The notes: generated by a model not told the origin, from the sequence alone. Positions 17,540-27,428 are shown, counted from the first letter of the stretch. The stretch is DNA of 64,000 nucleotides from Nocardia takedensis NBRC 100417 (GCF_000308695.1 NZ_BAGG01000009.1:89822-153821), one strand, 5' to 3'. Program-made: numbers and translations.

Positions 17540-18502
17540 ATGACGATGCCGATGGACGCGACCGTCCAGAAGACCGAGGCCGTCCTGCGGGAGTTGTCCC
17601 GCGTGGTCGTCGGCAAGCGCGACGAGTTGCAGTTGATCATGATCGCCGTGCTGTCGGGCGGACACGTCCTGATCGAGGATCTGCCGGGCCTGGGCAAGAC
17701 GTTGATCGCGCGGTCGTTCTCGGCCGCGCTCGGCCTGGATTTCACCCGGGTGCAGTTCACTCCCGACCTGCTGCCCGCCGACCTGCTCGGCTCGACCATC
17801 TACGACATGTCCTCGGGGCGGTTCAATTTCCGTCGCGGACCGGTGTTCACGAACATGCTGTTGGCGGACGAGATCAACCGGACGCCGCCCAAGACCCAGG
17901 CGGCGCTGCTGGAGGCGATGGCCGAGGGGCAGGTCAGCATCGACGGCGAGACCTTCCCGCTGCCGCAGCCGTTCATCGTGTTGGCCACCGACAACCCGAT
18001 CGAGTACGAGGGCACCTATCCGCTACCTGAGGCGCAGTTGGACCGGTTCGCGATCCAACTGCGCCTGGGCTACCTGTCCGAACACGACGAGACCCAGATG
18101 ATCCGGCGCCGACTCGAACGCGGGTCGACGCCGCCGCAGGTCGGGCAGGTGGTGGACGCCGACGGCCTGCTGCAGATGCGGCAGTCCGTCGAATACGTCA
18201 CCGTGCACCCGGATGTGGTGTCCTACGTGGTGGCGCTGGCGGCGGCCACCCGCGCGCATCCGCAGGTGGAGGTGGGCGCGAGTCCGCGCGCGGAACTGGA
18301 TCTGGTGCAGATGGCGCGCGCCAGGGCGCTGCTGCTGGGCCGCGACTATGTCGTCCCGGAGGACGTGAAGGCGCTGGCGGTGCCCGCGATGGCGCACCGG
18401 ATCACCCTGCGCCCGGAGATGTGGGTGCGGCGGATCAGGGGCGAGGACGTCATCGGCGAATTGCTGCGCCGCCTGCCCGTCCCGCGCGCCACCGTGACAT
18501 GA
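17540..18502 (+). CDS. MoxR-family AAA+ ATPase
   Basis: The protein has about 320 residues. Walker A is EDLPGLGKT (46-54), Walker B is MLLADEINRTPPKTQ, and the sensor is VLATDNPIEYEGTYPLPEAQLDRF, diagnostic for MoxR ATPases. These act as chaperone-like machines, often activating partner proteins that carry VWA or DUF58 domains. The ATG 17540 start is favoured over upstream TTG 17513; no strong ribosome site is seen. It overlaps the DUF58 gene by 4 nt. Confidence 0.92.
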   Translation: MTMPMDATVQKTEAVLRELSRVVVGKRDELQLIMIAVLSGGHVLIEDLPGLGKTLIARSFSAALGLDFTRVQFTPDLLPADLLGSTIYDMSSGRFNFRRGPVFTNMLLADEINRTPPKTQAALLEAMAEGQVSIDGETFPLPQPFIVLATDNPIEYEGTYPLPEAQLDRFAIQLRLGYLSEHDETQMIRRRLERGSTPPQVGQVVDADGLLQMRQSVEYVTVHPDVVSYVVALAAATRAHPQVEVGASPRAELDLVQMARARALLLGRDYVVPEDVKALAVPAMAHRITLRPEMWVRRIRGEDVIGELLRRLPVPRATVT

Positions 18503-19815
18503 GCGCCTCCGAGGTCGCCGTCGTGAGCGATCGGCGCGCGGCGCGGCATCGGAACTCCAGCGCCACCGTGGAGGCCGAATTACGGTGGCGGCCCGCCGCT
18601 CTGGTGTACATGCTGGCGGTGTGCGCGGCGGCGGCGCTGGTCGCGGCGGTCCTCGCGGGCCGCTGGCAGCCCGTGGTGTTCGCGGCACCGATGATCGGGG
18701 TGCTGGCGACGGCGCCGTGGCAGCGGACCAAGACCAGGATTCAGGTCGACGGCGGCCCCACGCTGCGCTGTTTCGAGACCGAGGAAGTGGTGCTCTCGGT
18801 GGCGGCGTTCGTCGACTCGGGGCACGCGCTGCTGCGGATGAAGCCGCGCGCCCTCGACGGACTCGGCGTCACCGTCGAGGCCACCCGCGACTCCGGGGAG
18901 ACACCGGCGGGCCTGCGTTTGGCGCTCACCGCGGACCGGTGGGGTCGCTACCCGTGCGAGGTGAAGGTGACCGCGCTGAGCCCGGCCGGGCTGGCCATCG
19001 CCACCGCCGTGCTGCCCGCGGGTCAGCTCTACGTCTACCCGATCGCCGACCCGCAGCGGTTGATGCTGCCGCGCACCGAACTGCCCGACCGCCTCGGCAC
19101 CCACCTGACCCGCAAGCACGGACCCGGCGTCGAATACGCCGACATCCGCGCCTACGCGCCGGGCGATCAACTGCGCCTGGTGAACTGGGCGGTGAGCGCG
19201 CGGCGCGGACGGCTCTACGTCACCGAACGGCTGACCAACCGCGCCGCCGACGTGGTCGTGCTGGTCGATGTCTCCCAGCAGGCGCCGGGACCGGCCACCG
19301 ACGCGATGGAGCGGTCGGTGCGCGGCGCGGCGCAGGTGGTGCAGTCGACTCTCCAGGCGGGGGACCGGACGGCGGTGGTGTGCCTGGGCGGCGCGCCCCG
19401 CTGGCTGCGCCCCGACATCGGCCGCCGCCAGTTCTACCGGATCGTGGACACCGTGCTCGGCGTCGGTGACGAGCACCTCGAGACCACCGGCACACTGGCT
19501 CCGTACGCGGCGGTGCCGCTGGGCGCGATCGTGATCGCCTTCTCCACCTTGCTCGACACCCAGTTCGCGCTGGCGCTGATCGATCTGCGCAAGCGCGGGC
19601 ACGTGGTGGTCGTGGTGGATGTGCTGCGCGGCACGCCTTTCCGCGAAGGACTCGACGACACCTTGGCGCGCATGTGGCAGTTGGAGCGCGCGTCGATGTA
19701 CCGGGACATGGGCACGGTCGGCGTGGACATCGTGGCCTGGCCCGAGGACACCAGACTCGATCAGGTCATGAAACTGGCTCCCGAGCACCGTCGCACCATG
19801 CGGGTGCGCCGATGA
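18499..19815 (+). CDS. DUF58 protein, MoxR partner
   Basis: The 438-residue protein starts at ATG 18499, overlapping MoxR. Two hydrophobic segments near residues 35-75 anchor it. The DUF58 signature YADIRAYAPGDQLRLVNWAV is at about 213-232, followed by a VWA-like domain (VVVLVDVSQQAPGP, about 250). DUF58 proteins are the usual MoxR partners in actinobacterial membrane clusters such as Rv3692-Rv3693. The final gene overlaps the stop, so all five genes form one operon. Confidence 0.88.
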   Translation: MSASEVAVVSDRRAARHRNSSATVEAELRWRPAALVYMLAVCAAAALVAAVLAGRWQPVVFAAPMIGVLATAPWQRTKTRIQVDGGPTLRCFETEEVVLSVAAFVDSGHALLRMKPRALDGLGVTVEATRDSGETPAGLRLALTADRWGRYPCEVKVTALSPAGLAIATAVLPAGQLYVYPIADPQRLMLPRTELPDRLGTHLTRKHGPGVEYADIRAYAPGDQLRLVNWAVSARRGRLYVTERLTNRAADVVVLVDVSQQAPGPATDAMERSVRGAAQVVQSTLQAGDRTAVVCLGGAPRWLRPDIGRRQFYRIVDTVLGVGDEHLETTGTLAPYAAVPLGAIVIAFSTLLDTQFALALIDLRKRGHVVVVVDVLRGTPFREGLDDTLARMWQLERASMYRDMGTVGVDIVAWPEDTRLDQVMKLAPEHRRTMRVRR

Positions 19816-20258
19816 CCCGATTCCTCGCCGTTCTGTCGGGCGCGCTGCTGGTGCTCGCGGTCACGCTCATGCAGCCCTTCGCGGCCGTGCCCGCGCTGAT
19901 CCTGGTGGTGGCGGGGTGGTGGCTGCGCCCGTTCGCGGTGGCCGCGGTCCTGGCCGCGCTGGCCGTGCTGGTGCTGGCCGACACCGGCGTGATCGCCTCG
20001 GCCTCGGTCGGACTGGTCGCCACCGCCTACCTGTTGAACATCGCGACGGTGTCCGCGCCGGTCGGCGTCGTGCCGACCACCATTCCGTCGGTGGTGGGCG
20101 CGGTGGTGTTCGTGGGCTGCGCGGTCGCGGCGGCGCTGCTGCCGGTGCGGATCGCCTGGGCCCCGCTGGTCGCGCCCGCCGTGGTGTTGGTGCTCTACGG
20201 CCTGCTGGTGCACGGTCTTTCGGTGCGCTGGCGCGGCGAGCACGCCGTCCGGGAGTGA
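19812..20258 (+). CDS. Small integral membrane protein, last gene of MoxR operon
   Basis: The 148-residue protein starts at ATG 19812 (ATGA overlap). Nearly the whole sequence is hydrophobic, with four to five predicted helices (about 5-35, 40-60, 65-80, 92-115, 118-138). No motif of known function was seen. Position and overlap make it a component of the DUF4129-MoxR-DUF58 module. A GC hairpin follows the stop. Confidence 0.75.
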   Translation: MTRFLAVLSGALLVLAVTLMQPFAAVPALILVVAGWWLRPFAVAAVLAALAVLVLADTGVIASASVGLVATAYLLNIATVSAPVGVVPTTIPSVVGAVVFVGCAVAAALLPVRIAWAPLVAPAVVLVLYGLLVHGLSVRWRGEHAVRE

Positions 20259-20265
20259 CGCGCGA

Positions 20266-20293
20266 CGGCCCGCCGCGCGTACGCGACGGGCCG
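20266..20293. terminator. Hairpin between convergent MoxR operon and chsH3
   Basis: CGGCCCG (20266-20272) pairs with CGGGCCG (20287-20293) across a GC-rich loop, right after the stop of the rightward operon and before the end of the leftward chsH3 gene. Confidence 0.4.
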
Positions 20294-20307
20294 ATCGGGT
20301 GGACCGC

Positions 20308-21168
20308 TCAGCTCAGGCTCAACACCACGTCCGCGAGGACGGGCGCGTCCTCGCGTTCGACCACGGTCGCGGTGAGGACGAGTTCGCCCTCGCCGCGCCA
20401 GATCCGGGTGCGGATGGTCTCACCGGGGTACAGCACGCCGGCGAAACGCGCGCGGAATCCGGTGATGCGCGCGGCCTCGGAGTCCAGCGCGGTGTCGGTC
20501 GCGGTCTTGCAGACGATGCCGTAGGTGCACAGTCCGTGCAGGATCGGATTCGGGAATCCCGCCGCGCGGGCGAACTCCGGGTCCGAATGCAGCGGGTTGC
20601 GGTCGCCCAGCATCCGGTACAGCAGCGCCTGCTGCGGCAATGTCGGGGTGCTGACGTCGAAATCGGGTGCGCGGTCGGGCAGTTCGGTCTTGCTGCTCGG
20701 TCCGCGTTCGCCGCCGAATCCACCCTCGCCCTTGGCGAAGATGGACGAGCGCGCGGTCCACAGCGGTTCGCCGTCGGAGCCGACGGCGGTGTGCTCCTGG
20801 ACGACCACCGCCGCCGAACCCTTGTCCCACACCTCGGCGATGCGGCGGCCCAGAGTCGCCTTGCCCGCGGCCGGGATGGGCCGGTGCAGGCGGATCTCCT
20901 GGTATCCGTGCACCACTTTCGCCAGGTCGATGTCGATCCCGGGGAAGCTCACCTTGGGCGGTTCGGTCTCGTGCAGGGTCGGGGCGACGGCGGCGAAACT
21001 GGGCAGGACCTGCGGGGCGCGGTCGTCGAGGTAGCGCAGTTCGGCCGGGTCGGTCCAGCGCGCGCCCGCGCCGAGGCCGAGGTGGTAGAGCTGCACATCC
21101 GAAGGGGTCCAGGCGAATTCGCGGCTGGGGAGCTCCGCGCCGAGCGCGATCTTCGGGTCAATGGGCAT
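20308..21168 (-). CDS. chsH3: ChsH3, MaoC-type steroid enoyl-CoA hydratase
   Basis: The protein has 286 residues, the same length as Rv3538 (ChsH3, also annotated hsd4B). It is a double hot-dog MaoC protein: the N-terminal half is a non-catalytic hot-dog, and the C-terminal half holds the hydratase-2 motif MLGDRNPLHSDPEFARAAGF and the ILHGLC segment. It hydrates alpha,beta-unsaturated steroid side-chain CoA thioesters. It follows kstD by 30 bp and is co-transcribed from the KstR-controlled kstD promoter, as in Mycobacterium. Confidence 0.9.
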   Translation of the reverse strand: MPIDPKIALGAELPSREFAWTPSDVQLYHLGLGAGARWTDPAELRYLDDRAPQVLPSFAAVAPTLHETEPPKVSFPGIDIDLAKVVHGYQEIRLHRPIPAAGKATLGRRIAEVWDKGSAAVVVQEHTAVGSDGEPLWTARSSIFAKGEGGFGGERGPSSKTELPDRAPDFDVSTPTLPQQALLYRMLGDRNPLHSDPEFARAAGFPNPILHGLCTYGIVCKTATDTALDSEAARITGFRARFAGVLYPGETIRTRIWRGEGELVLTATVVEREDAPVLADVVLSLS

Positions 21169-21198
21169 GGTTACCCCTTCGGGGACGGGTCAGGACGG

Positions 21199-22899
21199 TC
21201 ACGCGTGTGCCTCCGCGGAGGGCGTGCCGGACTTCTTGCGGTCGACGATATCGAGCACGGCCAGGTAGCCGAAGGTGATCGCGGGACCGATGGTCGCGCC
21301 GGGGCCCGCGTAGGTGTGGCCCATCACCGGGGTGCTGGAGTTGCCCGAGGCGTAGAGGCCGTCGATGGCCGAACCGTCCTCGCGCAGTACGCGTCCGGCG
21401 GTGTCGGCGACCAGGCCGCCCTTGGTGCCCAGGTCGCCGGGCACGATCTTGGCCGCGTAGAACGGCCCCTGCACCAGTCCGGCCAGGCACGGGTTCGGCT
21501 TGACGGTCGGATCGCCGTAGTAGCGGTCGTAGTGGCTGTCGCCGCGGCCGAAGTCCTCGTCCTTGCCGGTCTCGGCGAAGGTGTTGAACCGGGCGACGGT
21601 CGCGCCGAGGTTCTCGGCGGGCACGCCGATCGCGGCGGCCAACGCCTCGAGGCTGTCGGCCTTGACGATGTTGTCGTTCTCCATCCACCGCGACGGGAAC
21701 TTCAGGCCCGGTTGCAGGCCCGCGAAGATGTAGCGGTTGCGGTAGCGCTGGTCGAAGACCAGCCAGGCGGGGATGTTCTCGCCCGGACCGGGGCCCTGCC
21801 CGTTCTCGCCGCCGTACATGGTGTGCACGGCCTCGACGTAGGGCGCGGATTCGTTGCCGAAGCGCTTGCCCTCGGCGTTGACCATCACGCAGCCGGGCAG
21901 GTTGCGCTCGGCCAGCGCGAACCACGGTCGCCCGTTCTTGAAGATCGTCGGACCCCACCAGGCGTCCTCCATGAAGCCGACCGCCGCGCCCGCCTCCATG
22001 CCCGCCAGGATGCCGTCGCCGGTGTTGGCGGCCGCGCCGGTGGTCCATTCGGTGGTGATGGGCTGACGCTGGTATTTGGTGCGCATCTCGGCGTTGTGCT
22101 CGAATCCGCCGGTCCCCAGGACGACGCCGTAGCGCGCGGTGAAGCGCACCGGTTGCCCGTCCTGTTCGGCCTCGACGCCGGTGACCCGGCCGTCCTCGAC
22201 GATCAGTTTCGTCAGCGGGGTGTTGAGCAGCAGCGGGACGTCCGCGTCGAGCAGGCCCTTGCGCATCGCGGCGATGATGGCCTGACCCATGACCATCAGG
22301 TGTTTGTTGGTCCATTTGGCCCAATAGGTCCGCGCGCCGACCCGCATCGCGCGCAACATGCCCTTGGGGTGGCGGCGGATCAGGTTCAAGCGCACGAAAT
22401 CGGCCTGCATGACCGCGACGTTGAGCGGGGCCTTGGCGTAAGGCGGTTCCAACTCGAAGCGCGTCTCGCCCAGGACCTTGGCGTTGAACGGCGTCGGTTC
22501 GCAGGAACGGCCCTGGCCCAGACCGCCGGGGGCCTCCGGGTAGTAGTCGGAGTAGCCGGGCACCCAGCGCATCTTCAGCGGGGTGTGATCGAGAACGAAA
22601 TCGAAGGCTTCGGCGCCGCGATCGATGTAGGTGTCGATCCGCTCGGCGGGGACCGCGTCGCCCACGATGCTGTGCAGGTAGGTGCGGGCGACCTCGCGGT
22701 CGTCGGTCCTGCCCGAAGCCTTCAGGGCCTTGTTGCCGGGGATCCACACACCTCCGCCCGAGCGCGCCGTGGAGCCGCCGTAGTGCGCGGCCTTCTCGAT
22801 GATCACGGCGCTGAGCCCGTGGTGCGCGGCGGTGAGCGCTGCGGTCATGCCTGCGGCCCCGCTGCCGACCACCACCACGTCGTATTCCCGATCAGTCAT
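21199..22899 (-). CDS. kstD: KstD, 3-ketosteroid delta1-dehydrogenase
   Basis: This 566-residue flavoprotein starts at ATG 22899. The FAD-binding GSGAAG (12-17) is followed by EKAAHYGGSTARSGGGVWIPG, and the C-terminal MGHTYAGPGATIGPAITFGY carries the catalytic Tyr/Gly environment of KstD enzymes. It introduces the C1-C2 double bond in ring A of 3-keto-4-ene steroids. With KshA 9-alpha-hydroxylation this triggers ring B opening. Length and surroundings match Rv3537. A KstR box overlapping the likely -10 lies only 2 bp before the ATG, suggesting a leaderless or nearly leaderless mRNA. Confidence 0.95.
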   Translation of the reverse strand: MTDREYDVVVVGSGAAGMTAALTAAHHGLSAVIIEKAAHYGGSTARSGGGVWIPGNKALKASGRTDDREVARTYLHSIVGDAVPAERIDTYIDRGAEAFDFVLDHTPLKMRWVPGYSDYYPEAPGGLGQGRSCEPTPFNAKVLGETRFELEPPYAKAPLNVAVMQADFVRLNLIRRHPKGMLRAMRVGARTYWAKWTNKHLMVMGQAIIAAMRKGLLDADVPLLLNTPLTKLIVEDGRVTGVEAEQDGQPVRFTARYGVVLGTGGFEHNAEMRTKYQRQPITTEWTTGAAANTGDGILAGMEAGAAVGFMEDAWWGPTIFKNGRPWFALAERNLPGCVMVNAEGKRFGNESAPYVEAVHTMYGGENGQGPGPGENIPAWLVFDQRYRNRYIFAGLQPGLKFPSRWMENDNIVKADSLEALAAAIGVPAENLGATVARFNTFAETGKDEDFGRGDSHYDRYYGDPTVKPNPCLAGLVQGPFYAAKIVPGDLGTKGGLVADTAGRVLREDGSAIDGLYASGNSSTPVMGHTYAGPGATIGPAITFGYLAVLDIVDRKKSGTPSAEAHA

Positions 22900-22900
22900 G

Positions 22901-22914
22901 TAGAACACGTTATA
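22901..22914. promoter_or_regulatory. KstR operator between kstD and the flavoprotein-hsaEGF operon
   Basis: TAGAACACGTTATA fits TnnAACnnGTTnnA fully. Read leftward it includes TATAAC, a plausible kstD -10 element nine nt before the ATG, so KstR binding would block the promoter. The divergent flavoprotein gene starts about 100 bp away. Confidence 0.88.
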
Positions 22915-23013
22915 GAATGATGGCGCTGTTGGTCTATGTTGAGAGGCAGAAGACTTGCTCGACACCCCAGTAGTCGAGGAAACTCGTTTCAGTTTCGGAC
23001 CGGAGTGAAGTGT

Positions 23014-24639
23014 ATGGCCCTCGAATGGGACCTGACCGCGGATGTGGTCGTCGTCGGATACGGCGCGGCGGGGGCGTCGGCCGCGCTGGAAGCCACCGCC
23101 TCGGGCGCGCAGGTGCTGGTCCTGGAGCGATTCACCGGCGGCGGCACCTCCGCGCTGTCCGGCGGGATCATCTACGCGGGCGGCGGCACCTGGGTGCAGA
23201 AAGCCGCGGGCGTCGCCGACACCCCCGAGCAGATGCTGGCCTACCTGCGCCGCGAGGTCGGTGACGCGGTCCGCCCCGAAACCCTCGAACGCTTCGTCGA
23301 CCGCAGCCCCGAACTCATCGACTGGCTCACCGGACACGGCGTGCCCTTCGAAGCGTCGCTGTGCCCCTACAAGACCTCCTACCCCAACGACAGCTACTAC
23401 CTGTACCACTCGGGCAGCGAGGTCTCCGGCTACGGACGCGAAGTCGCCGAACCGTTCCAGCGCGGTCACCGCGTCAAGGGGCGCGGCACCTCCGGCAAGA
23501 AACTCACCGGCCCCCTGTCGGCCTCGGCCGCCGCGCACGGCGTGCGCGTGGAAACCCTCACCCGCGTCACCGGACTCGTCACCGACGACAACGGCGCGGT
23601 CATCGGCCTGGAATGCCTGTCGCTGCGCGACGCCCCCGGACGCGTGCGCGACCGCTTCGCCCGCATGGCGAAGATCGCCGCCAAACCCGGCATCTACTAC
23701 CCGCCGCTGCGCCGGGCGCTACAGAAACGGCTCGACGCGCTGGAGCGCCGCTACGGCCGCACCCTGCGGGTCTTCGCCCGTCGCGGCGTCGTCCTCACCG
23801 CGGGCGGTTTCATCGCCAACCGCGACATGGTGCGCGAATACGGTCCGCAATACCGCGACGGACTGCCGCTGTCCTCCCCGGGCGACGACGGCAGCGGCAT
23901 CAGGATGGCCGAGAGCGTCGGCGCGGTCACCGACCACATGGGCAACATCTCGGCCTGGCGGTTCCTGCTGCCGCCGAGCTCCTTCACCGGATGTGTCCTG
24001 GTCGACGCGCAGGGGCAGCGCGTCATCGATGAGACCCGCTACGGCGCGGCGGTCGGCCACGCGCTGGTCAACCACCACGGCGGCAAAGGCTGGGTCCTCG
24101 CCGACGCGCGCCTGATGAAAACCGCGCTCTCGCAGATCCACAAGCAGGGCGCGTGGTTCCAGCGCGGCCAGTTCGAGGCCATGCGGCGCACCGCCGTGCG
24201 CGGTCGCACCCTCGAGGAAGTCGCTGCCAAGGCGGGCGTCGACCCGGCCGGACTGCGCGCCACCGTCGAAGCCCACAACACCGCCATCGAGACCGGCGCC
24301 CCCGACCCGGTCGGCAAGCCCGCCGAATTCACCGAACCGGTCCGCGACGCCCCGTTCTGGCTGTTGGATGTGAGCATCAGACCCAGCGTCATCAACCCCT
24401 GCCCGATGCTCACCCTCGGCGGCGTCGTCGTGGACGAGCAGACCGGCGCGGTCGTCGACGAGCGCGGCGCGGCCATCCCCGGCCTGTTCGCCGCGGGCCG
24501 CACCGCCGTCGGGATCTGCTCCAACTCCTACGTCAGTGGCCTGTCGCTGTCGGACGCCGTCTTCTCCGGACGACGCGCGGGACTCAACGCCGCCGCCGAA
24601 GCGGGCCGAACCACCACCGCGCTCACCGACGCGCGATAA
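23014..24639 (+). CDS. KstD-like FAD-dependent dehydrogenase in the hsaEGF operon
   Basis: The protein is 541 residues from ATG 23014 with GGAGTGAAG upstream. FAD motif GYGAAGASAAL is near residue 15, with RFTGGGTSALSGGIIYAGGG and the C-terminal FAAGRTAVGICSNSYVSGLSL. It belongs to the fumarate reductase/KstD flavoprotein superfamily but differs from the adjacent KstD at the C-terminal substrate loop (NSYVSG versus HTYAGPG). The operon position before hsaE points to a ring-A dehydrogenase with different bond or substrate preference, perhaps delta4-type or for partly degraded steroids; this is inference. Mycobacterium tuberculosis lacks a gene at this position. Confidence 0.75.
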   Translation: MALEWDLTADVVVVGYGAAGASAALEATASGAQVLVLERFTGGGTSALSGGIIYAGGGTWVQKAAGVADTPEQMLAYLRREVGDAVRPETLERFVDRSPELIDWLTGHGVPFEASLCPYKTSYPNDSYYLYHSGSEVSGYGREVAEPFQRGHRVKGRGTSGKKLTGPLSASAAAHGVRVETLTRVTGLVTDDNGAVIGLECLSLRDAPGRVRDRFARMAKIAAKPGIYYPPLRRALQKRLDALERRYGRTLRVFARRGVVLTAGGFIANRDMVREYGPQYRDGLPLSSPGDDGSGIRMAESVGAVTDHMGNISAWRFLLPPSSFTGCVLVDAQGQRVIDETRYGAAVGHALVNHHGGKGWVLADARLMKTALSQIHKQGAWFQRGQFEAMRRTAVRGRTLEEVAAKAGVDPAGLRATVEAHNTAIETGAPDPVGKPAEFTEPVRDAPFWLLDVSIRPSVINPCPMLTLGGVVVDEQTGAVVDERGAAIPGLFAAGRTAVGICSNSYVSGLSLSDAVFSGRRAGLNAAAEAGRTTTALTDAR

Positions 24640-24661
24640 CCCAGCGGAAGGAATCCCCAGC

Positions 24662-25447
24662 GTGCTGTCCGATGCGGTACGAACCGAACTCGCCGACGAA
24701 CTCGCCCGCGCCGAACTCGACCGGGTCGCCGTCGACAAACTGGTCGACCGACACCCCGACATCGACGTGGTCGACGCCTACGAGATCCAACTCCTCAACA
24801 TCCGCCGCCGGATCGCCGACGGCGCCACCGTCATCGGGCACAAGGTCGGCCTGTCGTCCAAGGCGATGCAGCAGATGATGGGCGTCGACGAACCCGACTA
24901 CGGTCACCTGCTCGGCGACATGGAGGTCTTCGAGGAAGTCCCCGTCGACACCTCCCGCTACCTGCTGCCCCGCGTGGAAGTCGAGGTCGGATTCGTCCTC
25001 GGCGCCGACCTGCCCGGAGCGGACTGCACCGAAGCCGACGTGCTCGCCGCCACCGTCGCCTACGCGCCCGCCATCGAACTGATCGACTCCAGGATCAAGG
25101 ACTGGAACATCGGTCTGTGCGACACCATCTCCGACAACGCCTCCTCCGCGGGGTGGGTGCTCGGCCGCGAACGCGTCGCACCCGCCGACATCGACATCAA
25201 GGGCATCGACGCCGTCCTGACCCGCAACGGCGAAGTCGTCGCCGAAGGGCGCAGCGACGCCGTCCTCGGCGACCCCGTCATCGCGGTGGCCTGGCTGGCC
25301 CGCAAGGTCGCTTCCTTCGGTGTGCGGTTGAAAGCGGGCGACATCGTGCTGCCCGGATCCTGCACCCGCGCCATCGACGCCCGACCGGGCGACAACTTCC
25401 ACGCCGAGTTCGCCGGACTCGGTTCCGTCCGTCTGCAATTCACCTGA
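24662..25447 (+). CDS. hsaE: HsaE, 2-hydroxypentadienoate-type hydratase
   Basis: The 261-residue protein starts at GTG 24662 after GGAAGGAAT, the usual family length. It has [20 protein letters not shown] and a conserved [12 protein letters not shown] metal-site region, plus the C-terminal [21 protein letters not shown] of MhpD/HsaE hydratases. It adds water to 2-hydroxyhexa-2,4-dienoate, the four-ring side product released by HsaD. It is the first of the hsaEGF trio that turns this fragment into pyruvate and propionyl-CoA. Confidence 0.95.
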   Translation: MLSDAVRTELADELARAELDRVAVDKLVDRHPDIDVVDAYEIQLLNIRRRIADGATVIGHKVGLSSKAMQQMMGVDEPDYGHLLGDMEVFEEVPVDTSRYLLPRVEVEVGFVLGADLPGADCTEADVLAATVAYAPAIELIDSRIKDWNIGLCDTISDNASSAGWVLGRERVAPADIDIKGIDAVLTRNGEVVAEGRSDAVLGDPVIAVAWLARKVASFGVRLKAGDIVLPGSCTRAIDARPGDNFHAEFAGLGSVRLQFT

Positions 25448-25476
25448 GCTCCAGCCATCCTCGAGGAGGCCCCACC

Positions 25477-26385
25477 GTGTCCAACGGGACCGTCACCGCC
25501 GCGATCGTCGGATCCGGCAACATCAGCACCGATCTGCTCTACAAACTGCTGCGCTCGGAAACCATCACGCCGCGCTGGATGATCGGCATCGATCCCCAGA
25601 GCGAAGGCTTGCGCCGCGCCCGCGACCTCGGACTGGAGACCTCGCACGAAGGCGTCGACTGGCTGCTCGCCCAGCCCGAACTGCCCGACCTGATCTTCGA
25701 GGCCACCTCCGCCTACGTCCACCGGGCCGCCGCACCCCGATACGCCGAGAAGGGCATCCGCTCGGTCGACCTCACCCCCGCCGCCGTCGGGCCCGCCGTC
25801 GTGCCGCCGGTCAACCTCGGCGACAACATCGACGCCGAGAACGTCAACATGATCACCTGCGGCGGACAGGCCACCATCCCGATCGTCGCCGCCGTCTCCC
25901 GCGTCGTGCCCGTCCCCTACGCCGAGATCGTCGCCTCGGTCGCCTCGGTGTCGGCCGGACCCGGAACCCGCGCCAACATCGACGAATTCACCAAGACCAC
26001 CTCGCGCGGCGTGGAAACCATCGGCGGCGCCGAACGCGGCAAGGCGATCATCATCCTCAACCCCGCCGACCCGCCGATGATCATGCGCGACACCATCTTC
26101 TGCGCCATCCCCGAGGACGCCGACACCGACGCCATCGCCGAATCCGTGCACCGCATGGTCGCCGACATCCAGCAGTACGTGCCCGGCTACCGACTGCTCA
26201 ACGACCCGCAGTTCGACCCGCCCTCGGTCATCTCCGGCGGCATGGCGAAGGTCTCGGTCTTCGTCGAGGTCGAAGGCGCGGGCGACTTCCTGCCGCCCTA
26301 CGCGGGCAACCTCGACATCATGACCGCCGCCGCCACCAGGGTCGGCGAAGTCATGGCACAGCACATCGTCACCGCCCGGGTGTGA
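25477..26385 (+). CDS. hsaG: HsaG, CoA-acylating propanal/acetaldehyde dehydrogenase
   Basis: The 302-residue protein starts at GTG 25477 after GAGGAGG. The NAD-binding GSGNISTDL is at about 12-20, the catalytic Cys in [11 protein letters not shown] is at about residue 128, and [14 protein letters not shown] follows, all as in MhpF/BphJ-type acylating dehydrogenases. It converts the aldehyde channelled from HsaF into propionyl-CoA. Gene order hsaE-hsaG-hsaF equals that of Mycobacterium. Confidence 0.95.
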   Translation: MSNGTVTAAIVGSGNISTDLLYKLLRSETITPRWMIGIDPQSEGLRRARDLGLETSHEGVDWLLAQPELPDLIFEATSAYVHRAAAPRYAEKGIRSVDLTPAAVGPAVVPPVNLGDNIDAENVNMITCGGQATIPIVAAVSRVVPVPYAEIVASVASVSAGPGTRANIDEFTKTTSRGVETIGGAERGKAIIILNPADPPMIMRDTIFCAIPEDADTDAIAESVHRMVADIQQYVPGYRLLNDPQFDPPSVISGGMAKVSVFVEVEGAGDFLPPYAGNLDIMTAAATRVGEVMAQHIVTARV

Positions 26386-26396
26386 GGAGCGCCGAC

Positions 26397-27425
26397 ATGA
26401 CCATCAGCACCGAATTCGACATCCGCGTCACCGACACCTCGCTGCGCGACGGATCCCACCACAAGCGCCACCAGTTCACCGGCGAGGACGTGCGCGATAT
26501 CGTCGCCGCCCTCGACAACGCGGGCGTCCCCGTCATCGAGGTCACCCACGGCGACGGACTCGGCGGGTCCTCGTTCAACTACGGGTTCTCCAAGACCCCC
26601 GAACAGGAACTGGTCAAGATCGCGGCCGAGACCGCGAAACAGGCCAAGATCGCCGTACTCATGCTGCCCGGCGTCGGCGTCAAGGAAGACATCAAGATCT
26701 CCCAGGACAACGGCGCCTCGATCTGCCGCATCGCCACCCACTGCACCGAAGCCGACGTCTCCATCCAGCACTTCGGCCTCGCCCGCGAACTCGGGTTGGA
26801 AACCGTCGGCTTCCTGATGATGTCGCACACCCAACCGCCCGAAGCCCTCGCCAAGCAGGCCCGCATCATGGCCGACGCGGGCTGCCAGTGCGTCTACGTG
26901 GTCGACTCCGCGGGCGCGCTGGTCCTCGACGAGGTCTCCGACCGGGTTGCCGCCCTTGTGGCCGAACTCGGCGAAGACGCCCAGGTCGGCTTCCACGGCC
27001 ACGAGAACCTCGACCTCGCCGTCGCCAACTCCGTCTACGCCGTGCGCGCGGGCGCCAAGCAGATCGACGGCAGCGCACGACGTTTCGGAGCGGGCGCGGG
27101 CAACACCCCCGTCGAAGCCTTCGTCGGCGTCTGCGACAAGATCGGCGTCAAGACCGGCATCGACTTCTTCGCCATCGCCGACGCCGCCGAAGACGTCGTG
27201 CGCCCCGTCATGCCCCAGGAATGCCTGCTGGACCGCCAAGCCCTCATGATGGGCTACGCGGGCGTCTACTCCAGCTTCCTCAAGCACGCCGAACGCCAAG
27301 CCGAACGCTACAACGTCTCCGCCGCCGAAATGCTCGTCCGCGCGGGCCGCCGCAAACTCGTCGGCGGCCAAGAAGACCAGCTCATCGACATCGCCCTCGA
27401 ACTCCAACGAGAACAATCCGCCTGA
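26397..27425 (+). CDS. hsaF: HsaF, 4-hydroxy-2-oxoacid aldolase
   Basis: The 342-residue protein is taken from ATG 26397, whose GAGGAG site overlaps the hsaG stop; an upstream GTG 26382 is less well placed. The DmpG-type HMGL domain shows [15 protein letters not shown] (residues about 12-26) with catalytic Arg/His and metal Asp, and [12 protein letters not shown] with metal-binding His residues. It cleaves 4-hydroxy-2-oxohexanoate to pyruvate and propanal in complex with HsaG. It is the last gene, followed by a clear terminator. Confidence 0.95.
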   Translation: MTISTEFDIRVTDTSLRDGSHHKRHQFTGEDVRDIVAALDNAGVPVIEVTHGDGLGGSSFNYGFSKTPEQELVKIAAETAKQAKIAVLMLPGVGVKEDIKISQDNGASICRIATHCTEADVSIQHFGLARELGLETVGFLMMSHTQPPEALAKQARIMADAGCQCVYVVDSAGALVLDEVSDRVAALVAELGEDAQVGFHGHENLDLAVANSVYAVRAGAKQIDGSARRFGAGAGNTPVEAFVGVCDKIGVKTGIDFFAIADAAEDVVRPVMPQECLLDRQALMMGYAGVYSSFLKHAERQAERYNVSAAEMLVRAGRRKLVGGQEDQLIDIALELQREQSA

Positions 27426-27428
27426 CCG

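Noticed and set aside
19674..20524. Rightward frames around the end of the MoxR operon
   Set aside because: Only the frame starting at ATG 19812 gives hydrophobic helices and the operon-type overlap; the others are shadows.
20299..22920. 873-codon rightward open frame opposite chsH3 and kstD
   Set aside because: It is antisense to two well-matched steroid genes; no protein family pattern is visible.
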